Counted from the first letter of the stretch, positions 18,693 to 29,900 are shown. The stretch: DNA of 64,000 nt from Bacteroidota bacterium (GCA_963169635.1 CAUJDL010000041.1:1-64000), one strand, 5' to 3'. The notes: generated by a model from the sequence alone, not told the origin. Numbers and translations: made by a program.

Positions 18693-20342
18693 TTATACTT
18701 TTTCTCTTTGTAATAAACTACTTATTAAGGCACTTTTTGTTTCGTTGTATTTTTTGGCTGCTGCTATAAAATGTATAAATAATGGTGCTGGCTCTTCTAC
18801 TGTACTTTTTAATTCAGGATGATATTGTACACCAATAAAAAATGGATGTTGTGGCAATTCTACAATTTCTACTAAACCAGTTTCAGGATTTTTACCACTT
18901 GCTATCATTCCTGCTTTTTCATAAATATCTAAATAATCATTATTAAACTCATAACGATGACGATGACGTTCAGTAATATTTAATTGTCCATAAATTTGAT
19001 GTGCAAGTGTATTTTCTTTTATATCGCAAGGATAAGAGCCCAAACGCATAGTACCTCCCATCATTTTTATTTTCTTTTGTTCTTCCATTAAATTAATTAC
19101 AGGATTAGTAGTATTAGCATCCATCTCTGTACTATGAGCATCTTTTAAGCCTATCACATTTCTGCCATATTCTATTACTGCCATTTGCATACCTAAACAA
19201 ATTCCAAAAAAAGGCAATCCTTGTTCACGAGCATATTTTACAGCAATAATTTTTCCTTCAATACCTCTTGAGCCAAAACCTGGTGCTACTAAAAGTCCAT
19301 CTAAACCTTCTAATTTTTCTGCTACATTTTCTTCTGTTATAAATTCGCTATGAATATTAATTACCTGTACTTTAGCTTCATTCACAGCACCTGCATGTAT
19401 AAAGCTTTCTAATATACTTTTATAAGCATCTTGCAACTCTAAATATTTACCTATTAAGCCAATAGTAACTTTAGTTTTTGGATATTTTAATTTATCTAAA
19501 AATGCTTTCCATTTATCTAGCTTAGGTTCGTTATACTCTTTAATATTTAATTTTTTTAAACAAAAGATATCTAACTTTTCTCTAAGCATTAATAATGGCA
19601 CTTCATAAATAGTACTTGCATCCATTGCTTCTATTACTGCCTCTTGTTTTACATTGCAGAATAAGGCAATTTTTCTTTTAATATCATTTCCTAAAGGTTC
19701 TTCAGTTCTACATACAATTACATCTGGATGAACACCAGTTTCGCTAAGCATTTTTACACTATGTTGTGTAGGTTTTGTTTTTAATTCTTTGGCTGCTTTT
19801 AAAAATGGTATTAAGGTTAAATGTACAACAACTACATCTTCGTCTGGCAGCTCCCATTGTAATTGACGAACAGCTTCTATAAAAGGTAAGCTTTCAATAT
19901 CGCCTACTGTACCACCTAATTCAGTAATTACAATATCATATTCACCGGTTTTGCCAATTAATTGCATTCTTCTTTTAATCTCATCAGTAATATGTGGTAC
20001 TACTTGAACAGTTTTTCCCAAAAACTCTCCTGCTCTTTCTTTATTAATGACTGTTTGATAAATACGTCCTGTAGTTACGTTGTTAGATTGTGAAGTAAAA
20101 ATATTTAAGAATCGTTCGTAATGGCCAAGATCTAAATCTGTTTCAGCACCATCTTCTGTTACAAAACATTCGCCATGTTCATAAGGATTAAGTGTACCAG
20201 GATCTACATTAATATAAGGATCAAATTTTTGTATAGTAACTTTAAAACCTCTTGCTTGTAATAGTTTAGCAAGACTTGCTGCTATTATACCTTTTCCTAA
20301 ACTACTTGTAACACCTCCTGTAACAAAAATGTACTTTGTCAT
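18693..20342 (-). CDS. pyrG: CTP synthase
   Basis: '[32 protein letters not shown]', glutaminase '[10 protein letters not shown]'; ATG at 20342. Confidence 0.97.
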   Translation of the reverse strand: MTKYIFVTGGVTSSLGKGIIAASLAKLLQARGFKVTIQKFDPYINVDPGTLNPYEHGECFVTEDGAETDLDLGHYERFLNIFTSQSNNVTTGRIYQTVINKERAGEFLGKTVQVVPHITDEIKRRMQLIGKTGEYDIVITELGGTVGDIESLPFIEAVRQLQWELPDEDVVVVHLTLIPFLKAAKELKTKPTQHSVKMLSETGVHPDVIVCRTEEPLGNDIKRKIALFCNVKQEAVIEAMDASTIYEVPLLMLREKLDIFCLKKLNIKEYNEPKLDKWKAFLDKLKYPKTKVTIGLIGKYLELQDAYKSILESFIHAGAVNEAKVQVINIHSEFITEENVAEKLEGLDGLLVAPGFGSRGIEGKIIAVKYAREQGLPFFGICLGMQMAVIEYGRNVIGLKDAHSTEMDANTTNPVINLMEEQKKIKMMGGTMRLGSYPCDIKENTLAHQIYGQLNITERHRHRYEFNNDYLDIYEKAGMIASGKNPETGLVEIVELPQHPFFIGVQYHPELKSTVEEPAPLFIHFIAAAKKYNETKSALISSLLQREKV

Positions 20343-20444
20343 AAAAAAAATTTGTCTTGCCTGTTTTAACAAACAAGTTTAATGGATAAATAATTTTTTG
20401 TGACCTTGGAAAATATAAAGAGAGAAAAACTTTCAGCGGTCGTA

Positions 20445-20452
20445 CAAAAGTA
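20445..20452 (-). promoter_or_regulatory. -7 box TACTTTTG upstream of pyrG
   Basis: CAAAAGTA on plus strand; implies roughly a 100-nt leader. Confidence 0.4.
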
Positions 20453-20514
20453 CAATAAAAAATAAGATATAAAAGAGAATATGCTTTATTTAATTTATAA
20501 AGTAAGCTTTTTAT

Positions 20515-20736
20515 TTACATTGGCTTTATCCATAGTTTTTTAATAAACATAAATAAGACAATTCCACTTATTAATAGCCAAACATAAAATACTATATTTC
20601 CAATAATTGTTTGATTGCTCCAAAAAGCATAATTAAACTTAATACCTGCAGTAACATTAATAAGCATCCATAAAAAAACAGCAAAAGAGCCAGCAATAAT
20701 TCTTTTAAAGAATACTCTTATATCTGGCTCTTTCAT
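20515..20736 (-). CDS. Small two-TM membrane protein, unknown function
   Basis: 73 aa, two hydrophobic helices, clean intergenic placement. Confidence 0.55.
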   Translation of the reverse strand: MKEPDIRVFFKRIIAGSFAVFLWMLINVTAGIKFNYAFWSNQTIIGNIVFYVWLLISGIVLFMFIKKLWIKPM

Positions 20737-20763
20737 ATTATTATATTTTTAAAAAGGAAGAAT

Positions 20764-22179
20764 TTAATTTAAAGTTTCTACACTTTTTTCTATTTCAAGT
20801 TTATCGGCAAGGTCTTTTATTTTATTCCAGCCACCTAAAATATTTCTTAAATTATGAATACCTTGTTTTTTTATTAAAGATGCAGCAATTACACTTCTAT
20901 AACCTCCTGCACAATGAATATAAATGTTTTGATTATCTTCTAAATTAACCATGCTTGCAGGGTCTGTTAAATCTGATAAAGGAATATTGATAGCAACTTT
21001 TAAATGTCCATTTACATATTCCATTTCTTTTCTTACATCTACTATTAATAAATTTTCATCAAACGGAATATCCATAGCTAATTCATCTGCTTCAACATCT
21101 ATAATCATATCAATTTTTTCTCCTGCATTTTTCCATGCTTCAAAACCACCTTTCAGACAACCAAGAAATTTATCAAACCCCACTCTTGCTAATCTAATAA
21201 CACTTTCTTTTTCTTTACCTACTTCAGTTACTAAAGCTATTTGTTTATCAAAAGGTAATAAGCTACCAGCCCATTCTGCAAATCTGCCTTCTAAACCTAT
21301 AGAAATACTATTAGGTACAAAGCCTTGTGTAAATATTGTTGCGTTTCTTGTATCTAAAATAATTACATCATTATTATTGATGAATTGTTTAAAATCGTCT
21401 GTACTTAATGGTTGTATTCCTTTATTAATAATGTTGTCTATATTATCGTAGCCTTCTTTATTAATAGTAGCATTAATAGGAAAATAATTTGGTGGAGCAG
21501 CTAAGCCATCTGTTACTGCTTTAATAAATTCATCTCTTGTTTGTGGCTGTAAAGCATAATTATATTTTTTTTGATTGCCTATTGTACTAAAAGTTTCTGA
21601 ACCTAAATTTTTACCACAACTACTACCAGCACCATGTGCAGGATAAACAATTATTTCATCGTTTAATGGCATTATTTTATTTTGTAAACTATCGTACATC
21701 ATTCCAGCTAAATCGTCCATGGTTAAGTCTTTTCCTTTTTGTGCTAAATCAGGGCGACCAACATCGCCAACAAATAATGTATCGCCAGTAAAAATTGTAT
21801 GGTCTTTTTGGTTTTCATCTTTAAGTAAAAAACAACTGCTTTCTAAAGTATGCCCTGGAGTATGAAGTACTTCAATACTTAATTTACCTATAGAAAATTT
21901 TTCGTTGTCTTTTGCTATATAAACAGGAAGTTTAGTAACAGTATCTGGACCATAAACAATTGTAGCACCTGTAGCAGCAGCAAGGTCTAAATGGCCACTA
22001 ACAAAATCTGCATGAAAATGTGTTTCAAAAATATATTTAATAGTTACTTTATGCTCATTAGCTAAAGCTAAGTATTCATCAATATCTCTTAAAGGGTCTA
22101 TTACTGCAGCTTCTCCATTGCTGGCTATAAAATATGCTGCTTCACTTAAACATCCTGTATATAATTGTTTAATAATCAT
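20764..22179 (-). CDS. MBL-fold / double rhodanese protein (persulfide dioxygenase-like fused to rhodanese)
   Basis: 'ETHFHADFVSGHLDLA', 'HTPGHTLESSCF', 'GDTLFVGDVGRPDL'; C-terminal rhodanese 'YIHCAGGYRSVIAASLI'. Confidence 0.92.
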   Translation of the reverse strand: MIIKQLYTGCLSEAAYFIASNGEAAVIDPLRDIDEYLALANEHKVTIKYIFETHFHADFVSGHLDLAAATGATIVYGPDTVTKLPVYIAKDNEKFSIGKLSIEVLHTPGHTLESSCFLLKDENQKDHTIFTGDTLFVGDVGRPDLAQKGKDLTMDDLAGMMYDSLQNKIMPLNDEIIVYPAHGAGSSCGKNLGSETFSTIGNQKKYNYALQPQTRDEFIKAVTDGLAAPPNYFPINATINKEGYDNIDNIINKGIQPLSTDDFKQFINNNDVIILDTRNATIFTQGFVPNSISIGLEGRFAEWAGSLLPFDKQIALVTEVGKEKESVIRLARVGFDKFLGCLKGGFEAWKNAGEKIDMIIDVEADELAMDIPFDENLLIVDVRKEMEYVNGHLKVAINIPLSDLTDPASMVNLEDNQNIYIHCAGGYRSVIAASLIKKQGIHNLRNILGGWNKIKDLADKLEIEKSVETLN

Positions 22180-22251
22180 GTTTATTGTTTTTTACAAAAA
22201 TAAAGTTATCGTAAGAGTATTTGCTATTTAGCTTTTATTTTAACATTCAAA

Positions 22252-22629
22252 TTATTCTTCTTTTCTTTTAACTATCATATACCAATTATTTTCTAATTGC
22301 TTATAACCATAATCGAAACAGTAATAATAAATTTCTCCTTGTTTGTTGGTATAAGTATGTGTATGATATTTAAAAATAAATCCTTCTTGTATTAGCTTTT
22401 CAAAAGGATAATTAATGGTTTGTTTTTCTGCTGGTAATAATGAGGCTAAAATTTTTCTGTTTTTTAATAAAATATTGGAGATATTTCTTACATAAGGGCT
22501 ATGGCTACCCTTGCTTTTTTGTTGATTATTATAATTATTTCTACAATAATCGTCACAAAATTTTTTATCTGTTCTGCCTTTTACAGGTTTGCCACAAGCA
22601 AAACATTTTTTAGCTTCAAATGTAGTCAT
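22252..22629 (-). CDS. Zinc-ribbon hypothetical protein
   Basis: 'CFACGKPVKGRTDKKFCDDYCRNNYNNQ' Cys pattern. Confidence 0.6.
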   Translation of the reverse strand: MTTFEAKKCFACGKPVKGRTDKKFCDDYCRNNYNNQQKSKGSHSPYVRNISNILLKNRKILASLLPAEKQTINYPFEKLIQEGFIFKYHTHTYTNKQGEIYYYCFDYGYKQLENNWYMIVKRKEE

Positions 22630-22755
22630 AGCAATAGTTTTAGAGTAGCAATATACAACTTATTATTCGTGTACAAACGTTTAAAAATATTTATCATCAG
22701 GAGTAAACGCTTAAAAACCGACTTAATTTTTGGTGCAATAACAATTTTGCCTTGT

Positions 22756-22796
22756 CAAACCAACAATGTTTAAGACGTCTAAACAAAAATGGTTTG
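22756..22796. promoter_or_regulatory. Nested dyad upstream of ssb (CAAACCA...AGACGTCT...TGGTTTG)
   Basis: Outer arms 22756-22762 / 22790-22796; central perfect palindrome AGACGTCT 22773-22780. Confidence 0.4.
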
Positions 22797-22848
22797 GTTG
22801 AAATAAATTAAATAATCGTTCTAACAAAAGAACACAAAACTTAACACT

Positions 22849-23199
22849 ATGTACGCATTAAAAAACAAAGTTCAGTTAATTGGTAACTTAGGTATTAATC
22901 CAGAAGTTAAAACATTAGACAATGGTAAAAAAATGGCTCGTTTTAGTATGGCAACAAACGAAACTTACCGAAATGCAAAAGGCGAAAAAGTAGTAGAAAC
23001 TCAATGGCACAATTTAGTAGCTTGGGGCAAAGTAGCAGAAATTGCAGAAAAGTATTTACAAAAAGGTAGTGAAATAGCTTTAGAAGGAAAACTAATAAAT
23101 AGAAGCTATACTGATAAAGAAGGTAATAAAAAGTTTATTACAGAAATTCAGGTAAATGAACTATTAATGTTGGGAAAAGAAAATGCCCAAGCATCATAA
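22849..23199 (+). CDS. ssb: Single-stranded DNA-binding protein
   Basis: 'NKVQLIGNLGINPEVKTLDNGKKMARFSMATNE', 'TQWHNLVAWGKVAEIAEKYLQKGS'. Confidence 0.93.
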   Translation: MYALKNKVQLIGNLGINPEVKTLDNGKKMARFSMATNETYRNAKGEKVVETQWHNLVAWGKVAEIAEKYLQKGSEIALEGKLINRSYTDKEGNKKFITEIQVNELLMLGKENAQAS

Positions 23200-23239
23200 A
23201 TAGTTAAAAAAATAAGCACCCTAAAAATGCTTATTATAC

Positions 23240-23283
23240 GGATGCAACAGAAAATATTATTTTTAATAAAGCCTGTTGCATCC
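23240..23283 (+). terminator. Terminator-like hairpin GGATGCAACAG...CTGTTGCATCC after ssb
   Basis: Perfect 11-bp stem followed by TTTT. Confidence 0.7.
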
Positions 23284-23333
23284 TTTTGCATTTGTACAAT
23301 GCAACTATTTTTTACAAGTAATAATAAATAAAA

Positions 23334-23900
23334 TTATTCTTTTACTCTTTCTACGTAATCGCCTGTTTTGGTATTAATTCTAATTAATTCTCCTTCATCT
23401 ACAAATAAAGGAACATTAACAGTAGCACCAGTATCTACAGTAGCAGGTTTAGTAGCTCTTGTTGCAGTATCGCCACGTACACCTGGTTCGCAATAAGTTA
23501 CTAAAACAACAATTTTTTCAGGAAGCTCAGCACCAATTGCTTGTTCTGTTTCTGTATTAATTAATACAAATACTTCGCCGCCATCTTTTAAAAATTGTGG
23601 AGCATCAATCATATTTTCTGCTAAAACTATTTGTTCAAAAGTTTCATTGTTCATTAAGTTATAGCCAGTATCATCTTTATACAAAAACTGGAAAGCTGTT
23701 TTTTCTACTCTAACAGGATAAATGTTTTCTCCACTATTCCATGTTTTTTCTAAACTACGATTGTTATCTACACCTTTTAATTTTGCCCAAACTTTTGCAG
23801 CGGCTCTGGCAGTTTTGTTTTCTCCAAATTCTACTACACTGTATAAATTGCCATCTAACTTTAAAATCATACCACGACTAATGTCTGATGTTGTTGCCAT
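23334..23900 (-). CDS. efp: Elongation factor P
   Basis: 'MATTSDISRGMILKLDGNLYSVVEF', 'GDTATRATKPATVDTGATVNVPLFVDEGELIRINTKTGDYVERVKE'. Confidence 0.97.
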   Translation of the reverse strand: MATTSDISRGMILKLDGNLYSVVEFGENKTARAAAKVWAKLKGVDNNRSLEKTWNSGENIYPVRVEKTAFQFLYKDDTGYNLMNNETFEQIVLAENMIDAPQFLKDGGEVFVLINTETEQAIGAELPEKIVVLVTYCEPGVRGDTATRATKPATVDTGATVNVPLFVDEGELIRINTKTGDYVERVKE

Positions 23901-24079
23901 ATAAAAAATTTTTGAGTGGCAAAAGTAAGGATTGCCTACAAAAAATTAGTGGGTATTATTAAAAAACTATTGTAGTAAAGTATTTTTTTAAAAGATTAAT
24001 TTTCCCAATTAAGCAATTTCTACCATAAATTACATGCAGCTTTTGCAATACATTTACAACCTTATTGACAATAGTAAAA

Positions 24080-26932
24080 ATGAGTAAAAATTTAGATAAT
24101 ACAGCAAATACTATTGATGTTTTTGGAGCTAGAGAACATAATTTAAAAAACATAGACCTCTCTATACCTAAAAATAAAATGGTAGTATTTACAGGTGTAA
24201 GTGGTAGTGGAAAAAGCTCTTTAGCATTTGATACAATTTATAATGAAGGGCAACGCAGATATATGGAAAGCTTTAGTGCTTATGCAAGACAGTTTTTAGG
24301 CGATATGGAGCGGCCAGATGTAGATAAAATTACTGGGCTTTCTCCTGTAATTTCTATTGAACAAAAAACTACTAACAAAAACCCAAGAAGCACTGTTGGC
24401 ACAGTAACAGAAATTTACGATTTTTTACGATTGCTTTATGCAAGAATTGGTGAAGCATACAGCTATCATACAGGAAAAAAAATGGTTAAGTTTAGTGAAG
24501 AAGAAATTGTAGAAGCCATCTTTCAAAAATTTAATAATGAAAAAATAATTTTATTAGCTCCTTTAGTTCGTGGAAGAAAAGGACATTATAGAGAACTGTT
24601 TGAAGAAACCAGAAAAAAAGGATTTTTAAAAGTTAGAATTGATGGAGAAATAAAAGACTTAACACCCAAACTTCAAGTAGATAGATATAAAGTACATGAT
24701 ATTGAAGTAGTAGTAGATAGACTTGCCTTAACAAATGATATAAAAGTAAGACTTAGCCAAAGTGTGCAACAAACTTTAAAAATTGGTAAGGGTTTAATGT
24801 TTGTTGTAACAGCACAAGCAAATGCTACACCTGTAATTTTTAGTAAACAATTAATGTGTGTAGATACAGGTTTATCTTACGAAGAACCATCGCCAAATGC
24901 ATTTTCTTTTAACTCGCCTTATGGTGCATGTGTTACTTGTAAAGGTTTAGGATTTGTTTATACAATAGATATTCAAGAAATATTGCCAGATAAATCTAAG
25001 TCTGTAAACGAAGGTGGTATTGCACCTTTAGGAGAAGAGAGAGAAGCAAGTGTATTTAAACAAGTGGTGGCTTTTGCCAAAAAATATGCTATAAGCTTAA
25101 CTACACCTATTGAAAAATTAAGTAAAGAACATTTAGACTTATTACTCTTTGGCGATAAAAATATTACTGCCGATTTTGAGCTTAACTTAAATGATGAAAA
25201 TATTCCTGATGCTTATACAGGTAGCTACGAAGGAATAATTCCTATGCTTAAAAGATGGTTTATGTCATCTAATAGTTCAGACTTTTTAAAGTCGTGGGTA
25301 GAGAAGTTTACAACACAATGTGTTTGTAATAACTGCCATGGAACTAGATTAAAAAAAGAAAGTATTTGGTTTAAGATAAATGAAAAAAATATTAGTGAGC
25401 TATGCTCTTTAAACTTAGATAAATTAATGCTTTGGTTTACTAATATTGAAGAAAGATTAAGCCATAAACAAAACCAAATAGCTAAAGATATTTTAAAAGA
25501 AATAAGAGAAAGATTACAGTTTTTATTAGATGTTGGTTTATCTTATTTATCGCTTAACAGAAGTAGTAAATCTTTAAGTGGTGGCGAAAGTCAGCGAATA
25601 AGATTAGCTACACAAATTGGTAGTCAACTACAAGGTATTACCTATATTTTAGATGAGCCAAGTATTGGCTTACACCAAAGAGATAATCATAAACTAATTA
25701 ATGCACTAAAAAATTTAAGAGATATTGGCAATAATATTTTAGTGGTAGAGCATGATAAAGATATTATGCTTGCAAGTGATTTTTTAGTTGATATAGGCCC
25801 CAAAGCAGGAAAGTTTGGAGGAAAAATTGTAGCCAGTGGTAGCCCAAAAGAAGTTTTAAAATCTAACACAGAAACTGCACAATATTTATCGGGCAAAAAA
25901 AATATTGAAATACCTAATGAAAGAAGAAAAGGTAATAATAAGTTTATTGAATTGGTGGGTGCAAAAGGAAATAATTTAAAAAATGTTTCTATAAAATTTC
26001 CTTTAGGAAAATTAATTGTAGTAACAGGTGTAAGTGGTAGTGGAAAAAGTACATTAATAAATGAAACACTTTATCCTTTGCTTAGTAAATATTGCTATAA
26101 TAGTAAAGCTGCTCCTCAAACATATTCAAGTATTAATGGTTTAGAGCATATAGATAAAGTAATAGAAATAGATCAAAGCCCAATTGGTAGAACGCCAAGA
26201 AGCAACCCTGCTACTTATTGTGGATTTTTTACAGATATAAGAACACTTTTTGCTAATATACCTGAAGCAAAAATTAGAGGATATAATGCTGGCAGATTTT
26301 CATTTAATGTAAAAACAGGAAGATGCGATGTTTGTGAAGGTGGTGGAATGAAAGTTATTGAAATGAATTTTTTACCAGATGTATATGTACTCTGCGAAAA
26401 ATGTAATGGCAAACGCTATAACAGAGAAACTTTAGAAATTAGGTATAAAGGAAAATCTATTAGCGATGTACTAAACATGTCGGTAGATGAAGCTTGTGAA
26501 TTTTTTAGTGCTATCCCTTGGCTATATAGAAAAATTAAAGTTTTACAAGAAGTAGGTTTGGGATATATTACTTTAGGACAAAGTGCTGTAACACTCAGTG
26601 GTGGAGAAGCACAACGTATAAAACTATCTACAGAATTAGGCAAAAGAGATACAGGAAAAACATTTTATATTTTAGATGAACCTACAACAGGTTTGCACTT
26701 TCAGGATATAAAAATGTTAATGGATGTTTTAAATAAAATAACAGATAGGGGTAATACTGTTTTAATTATAGAGCATAATATGGATGTAATAAAAATGGCT
26801 GATCATATAATAGATTTAGGTCCTGAAGGAGGTGATGGTGGAGGAAAAATTTTATTTGAAGGCACGCCAGAAGAAATGATAAAAATTTCATCTAACCACA
26901 CAGCAAAATATTTACAAATAGAAATGCAATAA
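24080..26932 (+). CDS. uvrA: Excinuclease ABC subunit A
   Basis: Two Walker A motifs ('GVSGSGKSSLAFDTIYNEGQRRYMESFSAYARQFL', 'GVSGSGKSTL'), zinc motifs 'CxxC', 'LSGGESQRIRLA'; ATG at 24080. Confidence 0.97.
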   Translation: MSKNLDNTANTIDVFGAREHNLKNIDLSIPKNKMVVFTGVSGSGKSSLAFDTIYNEGQRRYMESFSAYARQFLGDMERPDVDKITGLSPVISIEQKTTNKNPRSTVGTVTEIYDFLRLLYARIGEAYSYHTGKKMVKFSEEEIVEAIFQKFNNEKIILLAPLVRGRKGHYRELFEETRKKGFLKVRIDGEIKDLTPKLQVDRYKVHDIEVVVDRLALTNDIKVRLSQSVQQTLKIGKGLMFVVTAQANATPVIFSKQLMCVDTGLSYEEPSPNAFSFNSPYGACVTCKGLGFVYTIDIQEILPDKSKSVNEGGIAPLGEEREASVFKQVVAFAKKYAISLTTPIEKLSKEHLDLLLFGDKNITADFELNLNDENIPDAYTGSYEGIIPMLKRWFMSSNSSDFLKSWVEKFTTQCVCNNCHGTRLKKESIWFKINEKNISELCSLNLDKLMLWFTNIEERLSHKQNQIAKDILKEIRERLQFLLDVGLSYLSLNRSSKSLSGGESQRIRLATQIGSQLQGITYILDEPSIGLHQRDNHKLINALKNLRDIGNNILVVEHDKDIMLASDFLVDIGPKAGKFGGKIVASGSPKEVLKSNTETAQYLSGKKNIEIPNERRKGNNKFIELVGAKGNNLKNVSIKFPLGKLIVVTGVSGSGKSTLINETLYPLLSKYCYNSKAAPQTYSSINGLEHIDKVIEIDQSPIGRTPRSNPATYCGFFTDIRTLFANIPEAKIRGYNAGRFSFNVKTGRCDVCEGGGMKVIEMNFLPDVYVLCEKCNGKRYNRETLEIRYKGKSISDVLNMSVDEACEFFSAIPWLYRKIKVLQEVGLGYITLGQSAVTLSGGEAQRIKLSTELGKRDTGKTFYILDEPTTGLHFQDIKMLMDVLNKITDRGNTVLIIEHNMDVIKMADHIIDLGPEGGDGGGKILFEGTPEEMIKISSNHTAKYLQIEMQ

Positions 26933-26935
26933 GTA

Positions 26936-27667
26936 TTATTTTTTCTCTAATAACCACCAAAGTTTTTTTCGTGGCTTAACTTTGTAATTACTTTTTATAT
27001 AGGTTTTAATATGTGTCATTGCTTCATCATGGCTATCTGTAAAAAGCACTAATTTTAAATCATCGGCATTAATAGTTTTTTGTTCTTTCATATCTTCTAT
27101 ATAATCTATTAATGGCTGATAATATTTTTTTCCAAATAACACTAGCGGAAAATCATTAATTGTTTTGGTTTGTATAAGCGTTAGCGTTTCAAAAAATTCA
27201 TCCATTGTACCAAAGCCACCTGGTAAAATTATAAATGCATAAGAGTATTTTACCAACACTACTTTTCTTGTAAAAAAATGATTAAATGTAAAACCCTTGT
27301 GTAAGTATGGATTTTCTTTTTGCTCAAAAGGCAATTTTATATTGCAACCAACACTATTACCTCCATTTTCAAAAGCACCTCTATTTGCAGCTTCCATAAT
27401 ACCTGGTCCACCGCCTGTAAGTGTTGTAAAACCCATGGTAGCTATACGTTTGCCAAATTCTCTGGCAGCAATATAATATTCATTATCTTCTTTAAATCTT
27501 GCACTACCAAATACAGTAATACAAGGACCCACAAAATGTAGAGAACGAAATGCTTTGATAAATTCTATAAAAATTTTAAAACCCCAAATTAATTCATTTA
27601 CTCTTGGCTTAGGGCCATCTAAATAATAATGTGTAGCTGTTGGTATTATTCTTTCTTTATTTTTCAT
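26936..27667 (-). CDS. LOG family protein (TIGR00730-type)
   Basis: 'TGGGPGIMEAANRGA', 'LPGGFGTMDEFFETLTLIQT'. Confidence 0.92.
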   Translation of the reverse strand: MKNKERIIPTATHYYLDGPKPRVNELIWGFKIFIEFIKAFRSLHFVGPCITVFGSARFKEDNEYYIAAREFGKRIATMGFTTLTGGGPGIMEAANRGAFENGGNSVGCNIKLPFEQKENPYLHKGFTFNHFFTRKVVLVKYSYAFIILPGGFGTMDEFFETLTLIQTKTINDFPLVLFGKKYYQPLIDYIEDMKEQKTINADDLKLVLFTDSHDEAMTHIKTYIKSNYKVKPRKKLWWLLEKK

Positions 27668-27749
27668 TGTACTAAGGTACAAAAACGAAAAATGATTTTT
27701 TGAAAGTAGTAGTAATGTTTAACGCTTTATTATTGTAAAACTATATTGA

Positions 27750-28007
27750 TTAATTTTCTGCTGTACCTTCTTCTTGCATAATATGTTTTTCTTTCTTCCA
27801 CCAATAAAATCCTATAAAGCCCATAATAATTAAAGGTATCATCATTAAATAAACAATAGCACTATTTAATGCACTTGCTGGACCTTCGCCTAATTGTTCT
27901 GCTGTTTTAGTACATACAGAGCATTGTGCACTTACTTGATTAGAAAAGATAATTATGCAGATTATAAAAGCAATTAAATATTTTTGTTTAGTCATCATTT
28001 TCATCAT
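27750..28007 (-). CDS. Small membrane protein, Cys-motif (CSVCTKTAEQLG)
   Basis: Signal peptide + CxxC + TM helix. Confidence 0.6.
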   Translation of the reverse strand: MMKMMTKQKYLIAFIICIIIFSNQVSAQCSVCTKTAEQLGEGPASALNSAIVYLMMIPLIIMGFIGFYWWKKEKHIMQEEGTAEN

Positions 28008-28079
28008 TGCACAAAGATAGTTATAACAACTTTGTATTAATCTAAGTTATACTACCAATTTTTATTAAACTACTTTTTT

Positions 28080-29309
28080 ATGAATAAAGATTTTTCGTTT
28101 TCAGGAATTAGCTCTGTAGCATTACACACTACTCCTAAAGACTATGATACTTATGCTCATTTAACACCTATATATGCTACCTCTACATTTATTTTTAATT
28201 CTGCTCAAGAAGGCATGCAACGCTTTGAAGGAGATAATAAAGAAAAAATTTATTCTCGTTGGGGAAACCCAACTTTTAAAGCTGCAGAAGATACTATTGC
28301 TGCATTAGAAGCTTTTGGTTTAAAAGATAATGATGGAAATAATTTGCAACTAAAAGCTTTATTACATGCAAGTGGACAAGCAGCAATGACAACATTATTT
28401 TTAAGTAATTTAAAAGCAGGCGATGCAGTTTTATCTCATTACTCTTTATATGGAGGTACTTATGAATTAATGTATAAAGTACTTACACAAATGGGTGTAC
28501 AAATAATTATTGCAGACTTAAGAGATTTGAATTTGGTAGAAAAAACTATTAAAGAAAATAAAAACATTCAACTAATACATATAGAAACACCTGCCAACCC
28601 TACTATACAATGTATAGATATTGAAGCTGTAACATTAATAGCAAAACAACATCAAAAAATTGTTTCGGTAGATAACACTTTTGCTTCTCCATATTTACAA
28701 CAACCTTTTAAGTTTGGAGTAGATTATGTTTTGCACAGCACCACCAAATTTTTAAATGGTCATGGTACTGCTATAGGTGGTGTATTAGTAGGAAAAAATA
28801 TTGAACAGATGAAAACAAAAGTATGGAAATGGCATTCTTTATTGGGTGGCAATGCAAATGCTTTTGATGCTTTTTTATTAAGTAATGGATTAAAAACACT
28901 TGAGCTAAGAATGGAAAGACATTGTAATAATGCTATGCAAGTAGCAAAATTTTTACAACAACATAATACTGTTGCTCATGTAAATTATAATGGTTTAAAA
29001 GAACATCCAGATTTTTTGGTAAGTGAAAAACAAATGAAACACCCCGGTGCTGTAATGAGTTTTGAATTAAAAGGAGGATTAAATGCTGGAAAAAATTTTA
29101 TTGATAATTTAAAAATGTGTACAAGAGCTGTTTCATTAGGTACAATAGATACATTAGTTTCTCATCCTGCAAGTATGACACATTTTAGTGTGCCAAAAGA
29201 AGAAAAAATAAAATATGGTATTACAGATGGATTAATTAGAATAAGTGTAGGAATAGAAAATGTTGAAGATATATTACAAGATTTAGCTCAGGCTATGGAG
29301 CATTTATAA
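28080..29309 (+). CDS. Cys/Met metabolism PLP-dependent trans-sulfuration enzyme
   Basis: 'YSRWGNPT', 'ASGQAAMTTLFLSNLKAGD', 'HSTTKFLNGHG', 'MTHFSVPKEEK...GLIRISVGIENVEDI'. Confidence 0.92.
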   Translation: MNKDFSFSGISSVALHTTPKDYDTYAHLTPIYATSTFIFNSAQEGMQRFEGDNKEKIYSRWGNPTFKAAEDTIAALEAFGLKDNDGNNLQLKALLHASGQAAMTTLFLSNLKAGDAVLSHYSLYGGTYELMYKVLTQMGVQIIIADLRDLNLVEKTIKENKNIQLIHIETPANPTIQCIDIEAVTLIAKQHQKIVSVDNTFASPYLQQPFKFGVDYVLHSTTKFLNGHGTAIGGVLVGKNIEQMKTKVWKWHSLLGGNANAFDAFLLSNGLKTLELRMERHCNNAMQVAKFLQQHNTVAHVNYNGLKEHPDFLVSEKQMKHPGAVMSFELKGGLNAGKNFIDNLKMCTRAVSLGTIDTLVSHPASMTHFSVPKEEKIKYGITDGLIRISVGIENVEDILQDLAQAMEHL

Positions 29310-29900
29310 AAGTTTTATTTGAGTAGGTATAATATTAAAACTCTTTCTATGATACTTGCTTAAGCCATATTTTTCTATGGCATTTCTGTGCGATAATGTG
29401 CCATAGCCTTTATTTTTACTCCATGCATAAACAGGGTATTCTTCATGCAGTTTTTGAATATATTCATCTCTGTAAGTTTTAGCTAAAATACTTGCTGCTG
29501 CAATAGAAGCAAATTTTCCATCGCCTTTAATAATACATTGATGAGGTATATTTTTATAAGCAACAAATCTGTTGCCATCAATTAAAAGTAATTGAGGTTG
29601 TATTTTTAATTGCTCAATAGCAATATGCATTGCTTTAAAACTTGCTTTTAAAATATTTATTTGGTCTATTTCATCATTATCAACTTTAGCAACAGCAAAA
29701 GCTAAAGCATGTTGTTCTATATAATTTTTTAATATTACCCTTTGCGATTCTTTTACTTGTTTACTATCATTTAATAATGGATGAAAAAAGTTTTTAGGTA
29801 AAATTACAGCAGCAGCAAAAACTGGTCCTGCGTAGCAGCCTCTGCCAGCTTCATCACAACCTGCTTCTATCAATTTTTTCTGAAAAAAACTTTGCAACAT
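29304..29900 (-). CDS. rnhB: Ribonuclease HII
   Basis: 'IEAGCDEAGRGCYAGPVFAAAVIL', 'IKGDGKFASIAAASILAKTYRDEY'. Confidence 0.95.
   Translation of the reverse strand: MLQSFFQKKLIEAGCDEAGRGCYAGPVFAAAVILPKNFFHPLLNDSKQVKESQRVILKNYIEQHALAFAVAKVDNDEIDQINILKASFKAMHIAIEQLKIQPQLLLIDGNRFVAYKNIPHQCIIKGDGKFASIAAASILAKTYRDEYIQKLHEEYPVYAWSKNKGYGTLSHRNAIEKYGLSKYHRKSFNIIPTQIKLL

Noticed and set aside
20951-21451. 166-aa ORF antisense to the MBL/rhodanese gene
   Set aside because: Fully contained opposite a well-supported gene; Ser/Thr/Ile-rich shadow ORF.
22501-22773. 90-aa plus-strand ORF overlapping the zinc-ribbon gene and ssb upstream region
   Set aside because: Opposite strand to a Cys-motif gene, no homology signal, region better explained as ssb regulatory DNA.
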